Shown here in pieces: positions 5,865 to 13,600 of a DNA stretch of 13,644 bases; the stretch's first letter is position 1, and every line of letters starts with the position of its first letter. The notes beneath the pieces were generated by a model. That model searched no databases and was not told where the DNA came from. It saw only the letters and a list, made by a program, of their open reading frames with translations. Source of the DNA: Collinsella sp. (lineage in GTDB: Bacteria > Actinomycetota > Coriobacteriia > Coriobacteriales > Coriobacteriaceae). The position numbers and the translations under genes are program-made. The stretch lies in NCBI GenBank assembly GCA_019419545.1, contig DXZT01000040.1, forward strand, positions 1 through 13,644. Direction: 5' to 3'.

Positions 5865-8800
5865 GACGACGCATCGCTGGGCGGTCGCTCGGCAAAACCC
5901 CGAGCTCGAAAAGGAGCTTTCGGCTGGCCTGGGCATACCCGGGCTGGTGGCGCGCATTATGGTTGCGCACGGCATTACATCCATCGAGGAAGGCCAGCTG
6001 TTTTTGACGCCTTCGCTCGATCGCGACTGGGCGAATCCGCTCGTTATTCCGGGCATGGCGGTCGTCGCTGACCGTGTTGAGCGTGCTATTCGCAGCCACG
6101 AGCGCATCGCCGTCTTTGGCGATTTTGACGTTGACGGTATTACGTCGACCTGCCTGTTGACCGAGGCACTGCGCACGTTTGGCGCCGATGTCACGCCGTT
6201 TATTCCGCATCGCTTTGACGAGGGCTACGGTCTTTCGCGCGCGGCGCTCGACCGCGTTAACGAGCTCGCTCGCCCTCAGCTGATCGTGACCGTCGATAAC
6301 GGTATTGCCGCCAAGGAAGAAGTCTCCTATCTGGAGAGCCTGGGGATCGATTTGGTGGTCACGGACCATCACGAGCCCTCCGACCAGGTGCCGCAGGGCG
6401 TGCCCCTGACCGACCCCAAGCTCGAGGACGAGGGCCCCTCGCGCGAGCTTGCCGGTGCCGGCGTGGCACTCAAGCTGGTGCAGGTCCTGGGCGAGCGTTT
6501 GGGCAAGCCGTCGTATTGGCGTTCGCTGATCGAGGTCGCGGCGCTGGGCACCGTGTCCGACATGATGCCGCTCACGCCCGAGAATCGCGCACTGGTCGCC
6601 GAGGGCATCCAGCAGATGCGCGTGACGGCCCGTCCCGGCTATATCGCGCTTGCCGCACTTGCCAAGGCCGACCTTTCTACCATTACGGCCGACGGCCTGT
6701 CGTTTTCGCTCATCCCTCGTCTGAATGCTGCCGGCCGCATGGCTGATCCCAAGCTGGCGCTCGACCTGCTGCTTGCCCGTGATCCTATCGAAGCAAGTGC
6801 ACTGGCAGCCGAGCTCGAGGAAATCAATCGCCAACGCCGTGAGATCGAGGCGGAGCTCACGCGCGATGCCATGGCGAAGGTCGAGGAGACTTATGACGGC
6901 GGGCGCGCAATCGTCGTGGGCGGCGAGGGCTGGCACGAGGGCGTCAAAGGCATCGTGGCGAGCCGCTTGACCAATCGCTATCACGTGCCGGCGCTGCTGT
7001 TCTCGATCGAGGACGGTATCGCGCGCGGCTCTGGTCGCTCGGTGGGCAAAGTTAACCTGTTTGACGCCGTCGAGCGTTGTTCCGACCTGCTGATTCGTCG
7101 CGGCGGACATGCCGGTGCGGTGGGTGTGACCATCGAGGCATCCAAGCTCGATGAGTTCCGCCGCCGCCTTTCCGCCGTGCTATCGGAGCTTTCCGCCGAG
7201 GACTTTGAAGACACCGACGAGGTCGCCGCCACCGTCGACCTTTCCGAGCTGAATATCGAGACCATCGAGCAGATCTCCCGTCTTGAGCCGTTTGGCCAGG
7301 GCAATAAGGTGCCGCTTCTGGCCGCCGAGGGCGTGACGATGTGCGATCGCGCCGTGGTGGGCAAAACCGGCGAGCACATGCGCTTTGTGGCGACCGATGG
7401 CGCCGCGAGCGTGCCGGCCATCATGTTCCGCGTGCCGCAGATCGATAAACTCATCAATTGCGACAGTGCCGTCGACTTGGTGTTCGAGGCCGTGGCCGAA
7501 CATTGGCAGGGACGTGTGAAGCCCAAGCTCATGATTAAAGATGTCTTGGTGCGCGATACCGCGGCGCCCAATATCGACGATCCGGCATGTGAGCTTCGCC
7601 GCGGCGTGCAACCAGCGGATTCTGGCCTGCGCCTGGAGTCGCGTAAACGTGAGACGCTCGCCCAGCTTTCTTATACCGAGCTCACGCGCTCGCTTATCCA
7701 TAGCTTTATCGGCTCGAACCAGCCGCATCGCGCGCAGGTCGAGGCACTCGACGCGCTCGCCGACCACCAGAGCGTCTTGGCCGTTATGGGGACGGGGCGC
7801 GGCAAGTCGCTCATCTTCCATGTGCACGCCGCGCGCGAGGCGGTCCTTCGTGGGCGGGCGAGCATCTTTGTCTATCCGCTGCGCGCGCTCGTTGCCGACC
7901 AGGCTTATCACCTCTCGTCGACGATGGCTGCGCTCGGCATTGGCGTGGGCGTGTTGACCGGCGAGACCGTGGAGGCAGCGCGCGATGACGTGTTTGCCGG
8001 CCTGGCTTCGGGCCGCACCGGCATCGTTCTCACGACGCCGGAGTTCCTGTCTATCCATCGCGATCGCTTTGCACGTTCTGGACGTATTGGCTTTGTCGTT
8101 ATCGATGAGGCACACCATGCCGGTCTTGCCAAAGGCGGCGACCGGAGCGCCTACCTCGACATGCCCGATATTCTCAAAGCCCTGGGCGACCCCGTTGTCA
8201 TGGCGGCAACGGCTACCGCGACGGCCCCGGTCGTGGCGGAGCTTGCTCGTGTATTGCCGATTACCAGGACGGTGGTCGACGAGACCGTTCGCGAGAACCT
8301 GCAACTCGAGGACGACCGTGACCTTGCGAGCCGCGAAAATCGCCTGGTGTCAATCGTGGCGACGGGGGAGAAGACCGTCATCTACGTCAACTCGCGCGAC
8401 CAGTCCGTGGCGCTTGCCAAGACGTTGCGCAAACGCGTGCCCGACTGCGCGACCCATATTGCGTTCTATAACGCCGGGCTTGCGCGCTCCGATCGCCGCC
8501 GTGTCGAGGAAGCGTTTCGCGACGGAAGCCTCAGTTGCATCGTTTCGACCTCTGCCTTCGGTGAGGGCGTCAACCTGCCCGATATCCGTCATGTCGTGCT
8601 CTACCACATGCCGTTTGGTGCGATTGAGTTTAACCAGATGAGTGGCCGTGCCGGCCGCGATGGACAGCCCGCCGTGATTCACCTGCTCTATTCGTCGCGT
8701 GACGCTCGTATTAATGAGCGCCTGCTCGATTGTTACGCGCCCGAGCGCGATGAGCTTGTCACTCTCTATCGAGCGCTGCAGACCATGTGGCGCTCCAACC

Positions 8801-9138
8801 GTGGCAAGACGGGGGACGATTCATTCTGCGCGAGCGATATCGACATTGCGCAGATGTGTCTTGCCATCGATGCCCGCACGCCGGTCGACGAGCGCTCGGT
8901 GGAAAGCGGCCTGGGAATCTTCGAAGAACTCGGTTTCTGCCGCGTTTCGGGGTTTGACGATACGCGTCGCATCGCGATGGCGGAAAACCCCGGTCGCGTG
9001 CAATTAAGCAGGTCAATTCGCTATTTGGAGGGCTTGCGCTCGCGCATGGAGTTCACGGCTTTTCGGAGCTGGGCACTCGATTCGTGCGCTTCTGATATGC
9101 TAGCCAAAGTTAACCGCCCGATCGTACCGCGGGCCTAG
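5851..9138 (+). CDS. recJ: RecJ single-strand exonuclease fused to a RecQ-like SF2 helicase
   Basis: The protein has 1095 residues from the ATG at 5851, against roughly 570-790 for ordinary RecJ. The first half is a complete RecJ. DHH motifs are FGDFDVDG (89-96), VTVDNG (146-151), TDHHE (171-175) and GTVSDMMPL (233-241). RLNAAGR lies at 290-296, DHHA1 blocks at 359-372 and GGHAGAVG (418-425), and an OB-fold region follows FGQGN (481-485). The second half has all helicase motifs: QPHRAQ (624-629), Walker A GTGRGKS (647-653), TTPEF (728-732), DEAHH (752-756), TATAT (787-791), STSAFGEGVNLP (899-910) and QMSGRAGRDG (929-938). The last 120 residues look like the RecJ C-terminal helical domain. It should degrade 5' single strands at breaks or gaps while unwinding them. 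The RecQ aromatic loop after DEAH and a Cys4 zinc site are absent. I chose the ATG because it gives the usual RecJ N-terminus and follows GGGGGTG by 7 nt. The GTG at 5806 is the alternative start. relA/spoT follows after 15 nt. Confidence 0.93.
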   Translation: MSSLKTTHRWAVARQNPELEKELSAGLGIPGLVARIMVAHGITSIEEGQLFLTPSLDRDWANPLVIPGMAVVADRVERAIRSHERIAVFGDFDVDGITSTCLLTEALRTFGADVTPFIPHRFDEGYGLSRAALDRVNELARPQLIVTVDNGIAAKEEVSYLESLGIDLVVTDHHEPSDQVPQGVPLTDPKLEDEGPSRELAGAGVALKLVQVLGERLGKPSYWRSLIEVAALGTVSDMMPLTPENRALVAEGIQQMRVTARPGYIALAALAKADLSTITADGLSFSLIPRLNAAGRMADPKLALDLLLARDPIEASALAAELEEINRQRREIEAELTRDAMAKVEETYDGGRAIVVGGEGWHEGVKGIVASRLTNRYHVPALLFSIEDGIARGSGRSVGKVNLFDAVERCSDLLIRRGGHAGAVGVTIEASKLDEFRRRLSAVLSELSAEDFEDTDEVAATVDLSELNIETIEQISRLEPFGQGNKVPLLAAEGVTMCDRAVVGKTGEHMRFVATDGAASVPAIMFRVPQIDKLINCDSAVDLVFEAVAEHWQGRVKPKLMIKDVLVRDTAAPNIDDPACELRRGVQPADSGLRLESRKRETLAQLSYTELTRSLIHSFIGSNQPHRAQVEALDALADHQSVLAVMGTGRGKSLIFHVHAAREAVLRGRASIFVYPLRALVADQAYHLSSTMAALGIGVGVLTGETVEAARDDVFAGLASGRTGIVLTTPEFLSIHRDRFARSGRIGFVVIDEAHHAGLAKGGDRSAYLDMPDILKALGDPVVMAATATATAPVVAELARVLPITRTVVDETVRENLQLEDDRDLASRENRLVSIVATGEKTVIYVNSRDQSVALAKTLRKRVPDCATHIAFYNAGLARSDRRRVEEAFRDGSLSCIVSTSAFGEGVNLPDIRHVVLYHMPFGAIEFNQMSGRAGRDGQPAVIHLLYSSRDARINERLLDCYAPERDELVTLYRALQTMWRSNRGKTGDDSFCASDIDIAQMCLAIDARTPVDERSVESGLGIFEELGFCRVSGFDDTRRIAMAENPGRVQLSRSIRYLEGLRSRMEFTAFRSWALDSCASDMLAKVNRPIVPRA

Positions 9139-9153
9139 GGGAAGGGGACCTCG

Positions 9154-11514
9154 ATGGACGCCGCAGCCCGTACCGCCCATGATTCCACCCTCCAGCCGTT
9201 TTCGGAGATGGAGCACTATAAACATGCCGATGAGCTGCCGCCCGAGATTATGGCGGACAGCTACGACAAGCTGGAGCGTCTGTGCCTCAAATATATGAAC
9301 GAGGACGACTTCTCCAATGTGGAGCAGGCCTACTGCTTTGCTGCCGAGAAGCACTGCAACCAAAAGCGGCGCTCGGGTGAGATGTACATTAACCATCCCG
9401 TCGAGGTAGCTATCATTCTGGCTGACCTCAAGATGGACTGCGATGTGGTGTGCGCCGCGTTGCTGCACGATACCGTCGAGGACACCGAGACCTCGCTTGC
9501 CGATGTTTCGGGTCTGTTTGGCGAAACCGTGGCAGGGCTCGTCGACGGCGTGACCAAGCTCACCAACATTGAAGTCGACAGCATGGACGAGAAGCAGGCG
9601 CTTACGCTGCGCAAGATGTTCCTCGCCATGTCCAAGGACATCCGCGTCATCATCGTCAAGCTCGCCGACCGCCTGCATAACATGCGCACGCTTGCCGCTC
9701 TGCGCGAGGACCGCCGCCTGTTTAAGGCACGCGAGACCATGGACGTGTACGCGCCTTTGGCCGACCGCCTGGGCATGAGTTCAATCAAGTGGGAGCTCGA
9801 GGACCTGTCCTTTTTCTACTTGGAGCCCGATGCCTACCAGCGCATCGCGCGCATGGTATCCGAGTCGCGCGAGGTTCGCGAGCGTTATCTGGCCGAGACC
9901 ATCAAGACGCTCACCGATGAGCTCAATCGCATTGGTCTTGAGGGCTTTCAGATCAACGGTCGTTCCAAGCACTATTGGTCCATCTATCAAAAGATGAAGC
10001 GCAAGGGCAAGGAGTTCTCCGAGATTTACGACCTGGTGGCGCTGCGCGTCATCACTCATTCGGTGCGCGATTGCTATTCCACGCTTGGTGCCGTGCATAC
10101 CCTGTGGCATCCCATGCCCGGTCGTTTTAAAGACTATATCGCCATGCCCAAGGTCAATAACTACCAATCGCTTCACACGACGGTTATCGGCCCCACGGCC
10201 CGTCCGCTCGAGATTCAGATTCGAACCTACGAAATGCACGAGCAGGCCGAGTATGGCATCGCTGCCCACTGGCTGTATAAGAAGTCGGGCGGATTGTCTG
10301 CCTCCAAGACTAACGATGCGCAGCGTCTGGACGACCAGATCAACTGGCTCAAGCACTCACTCGACTGGGCGGCGTCTGACGAGATCACCGATGCCAAGGA
10401 ATACCTGCATTCGCTGAAGGTCGACTTGTTCGACCAGGAAATTTTTGTCTTTACGCCCAAGGGCGAGGTCATGGCGCTTCGTGCCGGCTCTACACCGCTC
10501 GACTTTGCCTACGCCGTTCATACCGAGGTCGGTAACCACTGTGTCGGCGCCAAAATCAACGGTGCGGTGGCGCCGCTCACGCACGAGATCAAGACGGGTG
10601 ACCGTGTCGAGATTCTGACTAACAAGAGCTCTAAGCCGTCGCGCGATTGGCTCAAGATCGTCAAGACACCTTCGGCCAAGTCAAAGATTCGCCGTTATTT
10701 CACCGCCGCGACCAAGGATGACGACGCTGCCGCCGGCCGCGATATACTGGCCAAGGACCTGCGTAAGCGCGGGTATGGCATCTCTACGCCACGATCCACG
10801 CGTGCGCTCAACGCCGTGGCGGAGCAGTTTAACTTCAAGCAGCTCGAGGACCTTTTTGCAGCCGTTGGCGCGGGCAAGGTCGCCCCGCGCGCTGTGGGCA
10901 ATAAGGTCGAGCAAATCTTGGACCCCAAGCCCGAGGAACAGCTCACCAAGGCCGAGGCTATCGCCGAGGTCGTAAAGCAGCCCGCTCGCGGCTCCAACCG
11001 CAAGCCGCAAAAGCGCGGTAAGAGCGCCAGTAACGGCATTATCGTCAAGGGCGAGAGCAACAGCGGCCTGCTGGTCCGTCTGGCTCATTGCTGCAACCCC
11101 GTGACGGGCGACGACATCGTCGGCTTCATCACGCGCGGTCGTGGCGTTTCGGTGCATCGCGCCAACTGCCCCAACGTCAAGGGCCTTATGGAACATCCCG
11201 AGCGCATGATTGACGTAGAGTGGGATGGTGCTGCCGATACGCTTTTCCAGGTCGAGATTGTGGTCGAGTGCCTGGACCGCATGGGCCTGCTCAAGGACGT
11301 CACCATCGCCATTGGCGATGCAGGCGGCAATATTCTTTCCGCCGCCACGTCGACCAACCGCGAGGGTATTGCAACCTTGCGCTTTATGGTCGAGATCTCG
11401 GACGCGAGTGGTCTGGATCCGCTGCTGGCCTCTATCAGCAGCGTCGACTCGGTCTACGACGCGCGCCGCCTGATGCCCGGCGAGGGTGGAGCCCAGCTTA
11501 AGCGCCGCGTTTAG
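9154..11514 (+). CDS. Bifunctional (p)ppGpp synthetase/hydrolase, Rel/SpoT family
   Basis: This long RSH enzyme (786 residues) makes and degrades the alarmone (p)ppGpp. The hydrolase domain is intact: INHPVEVA (79-86), LLHDTVEDT (103-111) with the HD and ED metal and catalytic residues, and KLADRLHNMRTL (169-180). The synthetase domain has GRSKHYWSIYQKM (269-281), YDLVALRVI (292-300) and GRFKDYIAMPKVNNYQSLHT (323-342). Its RFKD is the RXKD form typical of bifunctional enzymes. LEIQIRT lies at 352-358. The TGS domain begins at EIFVFTPKGE (429-438). A cysteine/histidine block, AHCCNPV to HRANCPN (644-674), and an ACT domain (about 698-770) complete the regulatory half that senses ribosomes and uncharged tRNA. 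AAGGGG at 9142-9147 lies 6 nt before the ATG. It is cotranscribed with recJ. As the only RSH gene visible here it could be the cell's main enzyme, usually called rel. Confidence 0.96.
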   Translation: MDAAARTAHDSTLQPFSEMEHYKHADELPPEIMADSYDKLERLCLKYMNEDDFSNVEQAYCFAAEKHCNQKRRSGEMYINHPVEVAIILADLKMDCDVVCAALLHDTVEDTETSLADVSGLFGETVAGLVDGVTKLTNIEVDSMDEKQALTLRKMFLAMSKDIRVIIVKLADRLHNMRTLAALREDRRLFKARETMDVYAPLADRLGMSSIKWELEDLSFFYLEPDAYQRIARMVSESREVRERYLAETIKTLTDELNRIGLEGFQINGRSKHYWSIYQKMKRKGKEFSEIYDLVALRVITHSVRDCYSTLGAVHTLWHPMPGRFKDYIAMPKVNNYQSLHTTVIGPTARPLEIQIRTYEMHEQAEYGIAAHWLYKKSGGLSASKTNDAQRLDDQINWLKHSLDWAASDEITDAKEYLHSLKVDLFDQEIFVFTPKGEVMALRAGSTPLDFAYAVHTEVGNHCVGAKINGAVAPLTHEIKTGDRVEILTNKSSKPSRDWLKIVKTPSAKSKIRRYFTAATKDDDAAAGRDILAKDLRKRGYGISTPRSTRALNAVAEQFNFKQLEDLFAAVGAGKVAPRAVGNKVEQILDPKPEEQLTKAEAIAEVVKQPARGSNRKPQKRGKSASNGIIVKGESNSGLLVRLAHCCNPVTGDDIVGFITRGRGVSVHRANCPNVKGLMEHPERMIDVEWDGAADTLFQVEIVVECLDRMGLLKDVTIAIGDAGGNILSAATSTNREGIATLRFMVEISDASGLDPLLASISSVDSVYDARRLMPGEGGAQLKRRV

Positions 11515-11550
11515 TCGCGACGAACGTGTCACATTATCGATATTCGCTAC

Positions 11551-11578
11551 ACTCGAGGCATCGTTTGATGCCTCGAGT
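11551..11578 (+). terminator. 12-bp perfect hairpin between the Rel gene and the MBL hydrolase gene
   Basis: ACTCGAGGCATC (11551-11562) and its exact complement (11567-11578) enclose the tetraloop GTTT. It begins 37 nt after the Rel stop. The following TCTATAG is not a good U-tract, so termination may be partial. It sits 20 nt before the next start and might instead control stability or read-through into the MBL gene. Confidence 0.5.
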
Positions 11579-11598
11579 TCTATAGAGAGGAGAGGGAC

Positions 11599-12282
11599 AT
11601 GAGTGCTGTGTCCTTGGATTTAACTCCCAAGGGATCGGTCGAGATTGAGACGCTCGTAAACGGTCCCATTCAGACCAATAGCTATGCTGTTATTTCGGAC
11701 AATGAGTGCGTGATTATCGACCCCGCATGGGAAGGCGAGCGTTTGGTGGAGCATATTCGAGCCGAACATGCCGGTGTACGCGTGCTTGGCGCCGTATGCA
11801 CTCATGGCCATGCCGATCATGTTGGTGGTGTTGCCGGCGTGCGAACCACCGTTGGCGAGGGCTGCCAGTATGAGCTGTGTGCCAAGGATGTGGCGGTGCC
11901 GCATGCGAACATCGAGGAACAGCGAGCTATGTGGGGCATTGAGACGCCTGACCCCGGGGAGCCGACGCGCCTGCTCGCCGAAGGCGATGCTATCGAGGTG
12001 GGCGATATCTGCCTGCAGGTGATCGAGACGCCAGGGCATACGCCGGGCGGGATCGTCTTGTTTGCTGCCACCGAGCAGGGGAACATTGCCTTTGTGGGCG
12101 ACACACTATTCCCGGGCAGCCACGGCCGCACCGATCTTTCTGGAGGAGACGAGGCGGCGATTCTGCGCTCGCTCTCCAAGCTCGCCCGGCTTCTCCCGCC
12201 CGATACCGTTTGCCTAACCGGCCATGGCGATTCGACCACCATGGCACGCGAGCTCATGCAGAACCCTTTCATGCAGGTGTAG
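11599..12282 (+). CDS. Glyoxalase II-like metallo-beta-lactamase fold hydrolase
   Basis: The product has 227 residues with the full set of MBL metal ligands: THGHADH (68-74), PGHTPGG (145-151), GDTLF (167-171) and GHGDSTTM (207-214). This order, and the length just over 200, fit the YcbL/glyoxalase II-like branch of small zinc hydrolases that act on thioesters or similar substrates. The true substrate is unknown. The ATG at 11599 follows AGGAGAGGG with good spacing. The gene follows recJ and Rel as in Firmicutes, where a homologue lies downstream of relA and dtd. Whether it is in the same transcript depends on the hairpin before it. It is cytosolic, with no signal peptide. Confidence 0.88.
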   Translation: MSAVSLDLTPKGSVEIETLVNGPIQTNSYAVISDNECVIIDPAWEGERLVEHIRAEHAGVRVLGAVCTHGHADHVGGVAGVRTTVGEGCQYELCAKDVAVPHANIEEQRAMWGIETPDPGEPTRLLAEGDAIEVGDICLQVIETPGHTPGGIVLFAATEQGNIAFVGDTLFPGSHGRTDLSGGDEAAILRSLSKLARLLPPDTVCLTGHGDSTTMARELMQNPFMQV

Positions 12283-12312
12283 CTTTATAGTCAGCTCCTG
12301 AAGCACGAGAAG

Positions 12313-12388
12313 CGTCCAAACGTCAAGCTATTTTTCCCCAACGGGTCGATTCCGTAGGGCAAACGGTCAAAAAAAGTCTGTTTGGACG
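12313..12388. repeat. Widely spaced 9-bp inverted repeat upstream of fba
   Basis: CGTCCAAAC (12313-12321) and GTTTGGACG (12380-12388) are perfect inverted copies 58 nt apart. The span also contains a T run (12331-12335) and an A run (12369-12375). Arms could be operator half-sites for the fba promoter or the base of a large RNA stem after the MBL gene. I see no strong terminator for the MBL gene here. Confidence 0.4.
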
Positions 12389-12409
12389 ATATTCGTGAAC
12401 AAACGAACG

Positions 12410-12437
12410 TTTATGCTCGGGTACGCCGTGGTAAAAT
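12410..12437 (+). promoter_or_regulatory. Probable fba promoter with extended -10
   Basis: TAAAAT at 12432-12437 is a five-of-six -10 box directly preceded by TGG, the extended -10 form. The upstream TTTATG (12410-12415) is a weak -35 at 16 nt. Start of transcription would be near 12444, with AGGAGG at 12464-12469 as a strong ribosome binding site. Confidence 0.6.
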
Positions 12438-12477
12438 CTCAGGCGTTATCGGAGCAACCTTACAGGAGGTTTCTTTT

Positions 12478-13344
12478 ATGCTCGTCAACGCAGCAGACAT
12501 GCTCAAGAAGGCCGAGGCCGGCAAGTACGCTCTCGGTGCCTTCAACACCAACAACCTCGAGTGGACCCTGGCTATTCTCCAGGCCGCCGAGGAGGCCAAG
12601 TCTCCGCTGATCCTTCAGTGCACCGCTGGTGCCGCTAAGTGGATGGGCGGTTTCAAGGTCTGCGCCGACATGGTCAAGGCTGCCGTCGAGGCCACGGGCG
12701 TTACCGTTCCCGTCGCCCTTCACCTCGATCACGGTTCTTACGAGGACTGCTTCAAGTGCATCGAGGCCGGCTTCACGTCCATCATGTATGACGGCTCTCA
12801 CGAGGAGACCTTCCAGCTTAACCTCGACCGCACCAAGGAGCTCGTTGAGCTTGCCCACTCCAAGGGCATGTCCATCGAGGCCGAGGTCGGCGGCATCGGC
12901 GGCACCGAGGACGGCGTGACCTCCAACGGCGAGCTCGCTGACCCTGCTGAGTGCAAGCAGATTGCTGACCTGGGCGTCGACTTCCTCGCCTGCGGCATCG
13001 GCAACATCCACGGCGTGTATCCCGCCGACTGGGCTGGCCTTTCCTTCGAGCGTCTGGGCGAGATCAAGGCTCAGACCGGCGACCTGCCCCTCGTTCTGCA
13101 CGGTGGTACCGGCATCCCCGAGGATCAGATCAAGAAGGCCATCTCCCTGGGCATCTCCAAGATCAACGTCAACACCGACCTGCAGCTCGTCTTCGCCAAG
13201 GGCGTCCGCGAGTACATCGAGGCTGGCAAGGATCAGCAGGGCAAGGGCTTTGATCCCCGCAAGCTCCTCAAGCCTGGTCGCGACAACATCGTTGCCCGCA
13301 CCAAGGAGCTCATGGAGGAGTTTGGCTCCGTCAACAAGGCGTAA
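12478..13344 (+). CDS. fba: Class II fructose-bisphosphate aldolase
   Basis: This 288-residue enzyme cleaves fructose-1,6-bisphosphate to dihydroxyacetone phosphate and glyceraldehyde-3-phosphate in glycolysis and catalyses the reverse in gluconeogenesis. Class II signatures are clear: GAFNTNN near the N-terminus (20-26), HLDHG (82-86) with the catalytic Asp84 and zinc ligand His85, zinc ligands His178 in GIGNIHGVY and His208 in LVLHGGTG, and the phosphate-binding KINVNTD (228-234). Length fits the family. The ATG at 12478 is chosen because AGGAGG lies 8 nt upstream and the N-terminus matches aldolases. The frame is open back to 12382, but that part contains the promoter. Regular use of C-ending codons (AAG, GAG, CTC) fits high expression. 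A tagatose-bisphosphate aldolase of the same class is a less likely alternative. Confidence 0.95.
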   Translation: MLVNAADMLKKAEAGKYALGAFNTNNLEWTLAILQAAEEAKSPLILQCTAGAAKWMGGFKVCADMVKAAVEATGVTVPVALHLDHGSYEDCFKCIEAGFTSIMYDGSHEETFQLNLDRTKELVELAHSKGMSIEAEVGGIGGTEDGVTSNGELADPAECKQIADLGVDFLACGIGNIHGVYPADWAGLSFERLGEIKAQTGDLPLVLHGGTGIPEDQIKKAISLGISKINVNTDLQLVFAKGVREYIEAGKDQQGKGFDPRKLLKPGRDNIVARTKELMEEFGSVNKA

Positions 13345-13348
13345 GCGT

Positions 13349-13467
13349 CGTTAAACTTCCCGCCGGAAGCCCCGTCCCCCTACACTGTTTCCTTTGCGCT
13401 CACCTGGCTTTGCCAGAAGTCACGCCAAGGAAACAGTTCCGGGGGACGGGGCTTCCTTCGTTTAACG
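13349..13467. repeat. 119-nt nested palindrome immediately after fba
   Basis: Concentric inverted arms pair as follows: CGTTAAAC (13349-13356) with 13460-13467; a perfect 16 bp (13365-13380, GGAAGCCCCGTCCCCC) with 13441-13456; a perfect 11 bp (13384-13394) with 13427-13437; and CTGGC (13404-13408) with GCCAG (13412-13416) at the tip. It starts 5 nt after the fba stop and could stop transcription or protect the mRNA end. There is no long T run. A dispersed REP-like element is an alternative. Confidence 0.8.
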
Positions 13468-13600
13468 CCGCAGGGTTACGAGTCTGAATTAAGGTGGCTA
13501 CTGGCTTCGCCAGAAGTCGCGCAATGGGAAAAGCTCCGGGTGAACGGGGCCTCCTTTGTTAACTCGCTACAGGGTTACTGGGCTGAATTCATTAAAGGCT
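13404..13600. repeat. Diverged tandem repeat, period about 97 nt
   Basis: 13404-13500 and 13501-13600 align from the CTGGCTTYGCCAGAAGTC start through CGGGG, TCCTT, CAGGGTTAC and CTGAATT to AAGG. By eye, about three quarters of positions match. The second copy lacks the left arms of the large palindrome. No gene is seen from 13345 to the window end, which also holds a GGCGCGC/GCGCGCC palindrome at 13614-13628. Confidence 0.65.

Noticed and set aside
5854..8304. Two long antisense frames within recJ
   Set aside because: They mirror the codon structure of an intact, motif-rich gene and have no ribosome binding site or family similarity.
8759..9016. Small antisense frames at the 3' end of recJ
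   Set aside because: They lie fully within the conserved C-terminal part of RecJ and show no start signal or similarity.
10681..11532. Long antisense frame over the 3' half of the Rel gene
   Set aside because: Shadow of a strongly conserved coding region; no supporting start signals.
12382..12477. N-terminal extension of the aldolase
   Set aside because: It includes the extended -10 promoter and lacks family similarity. AGGAGG supports the ATG at 12478.
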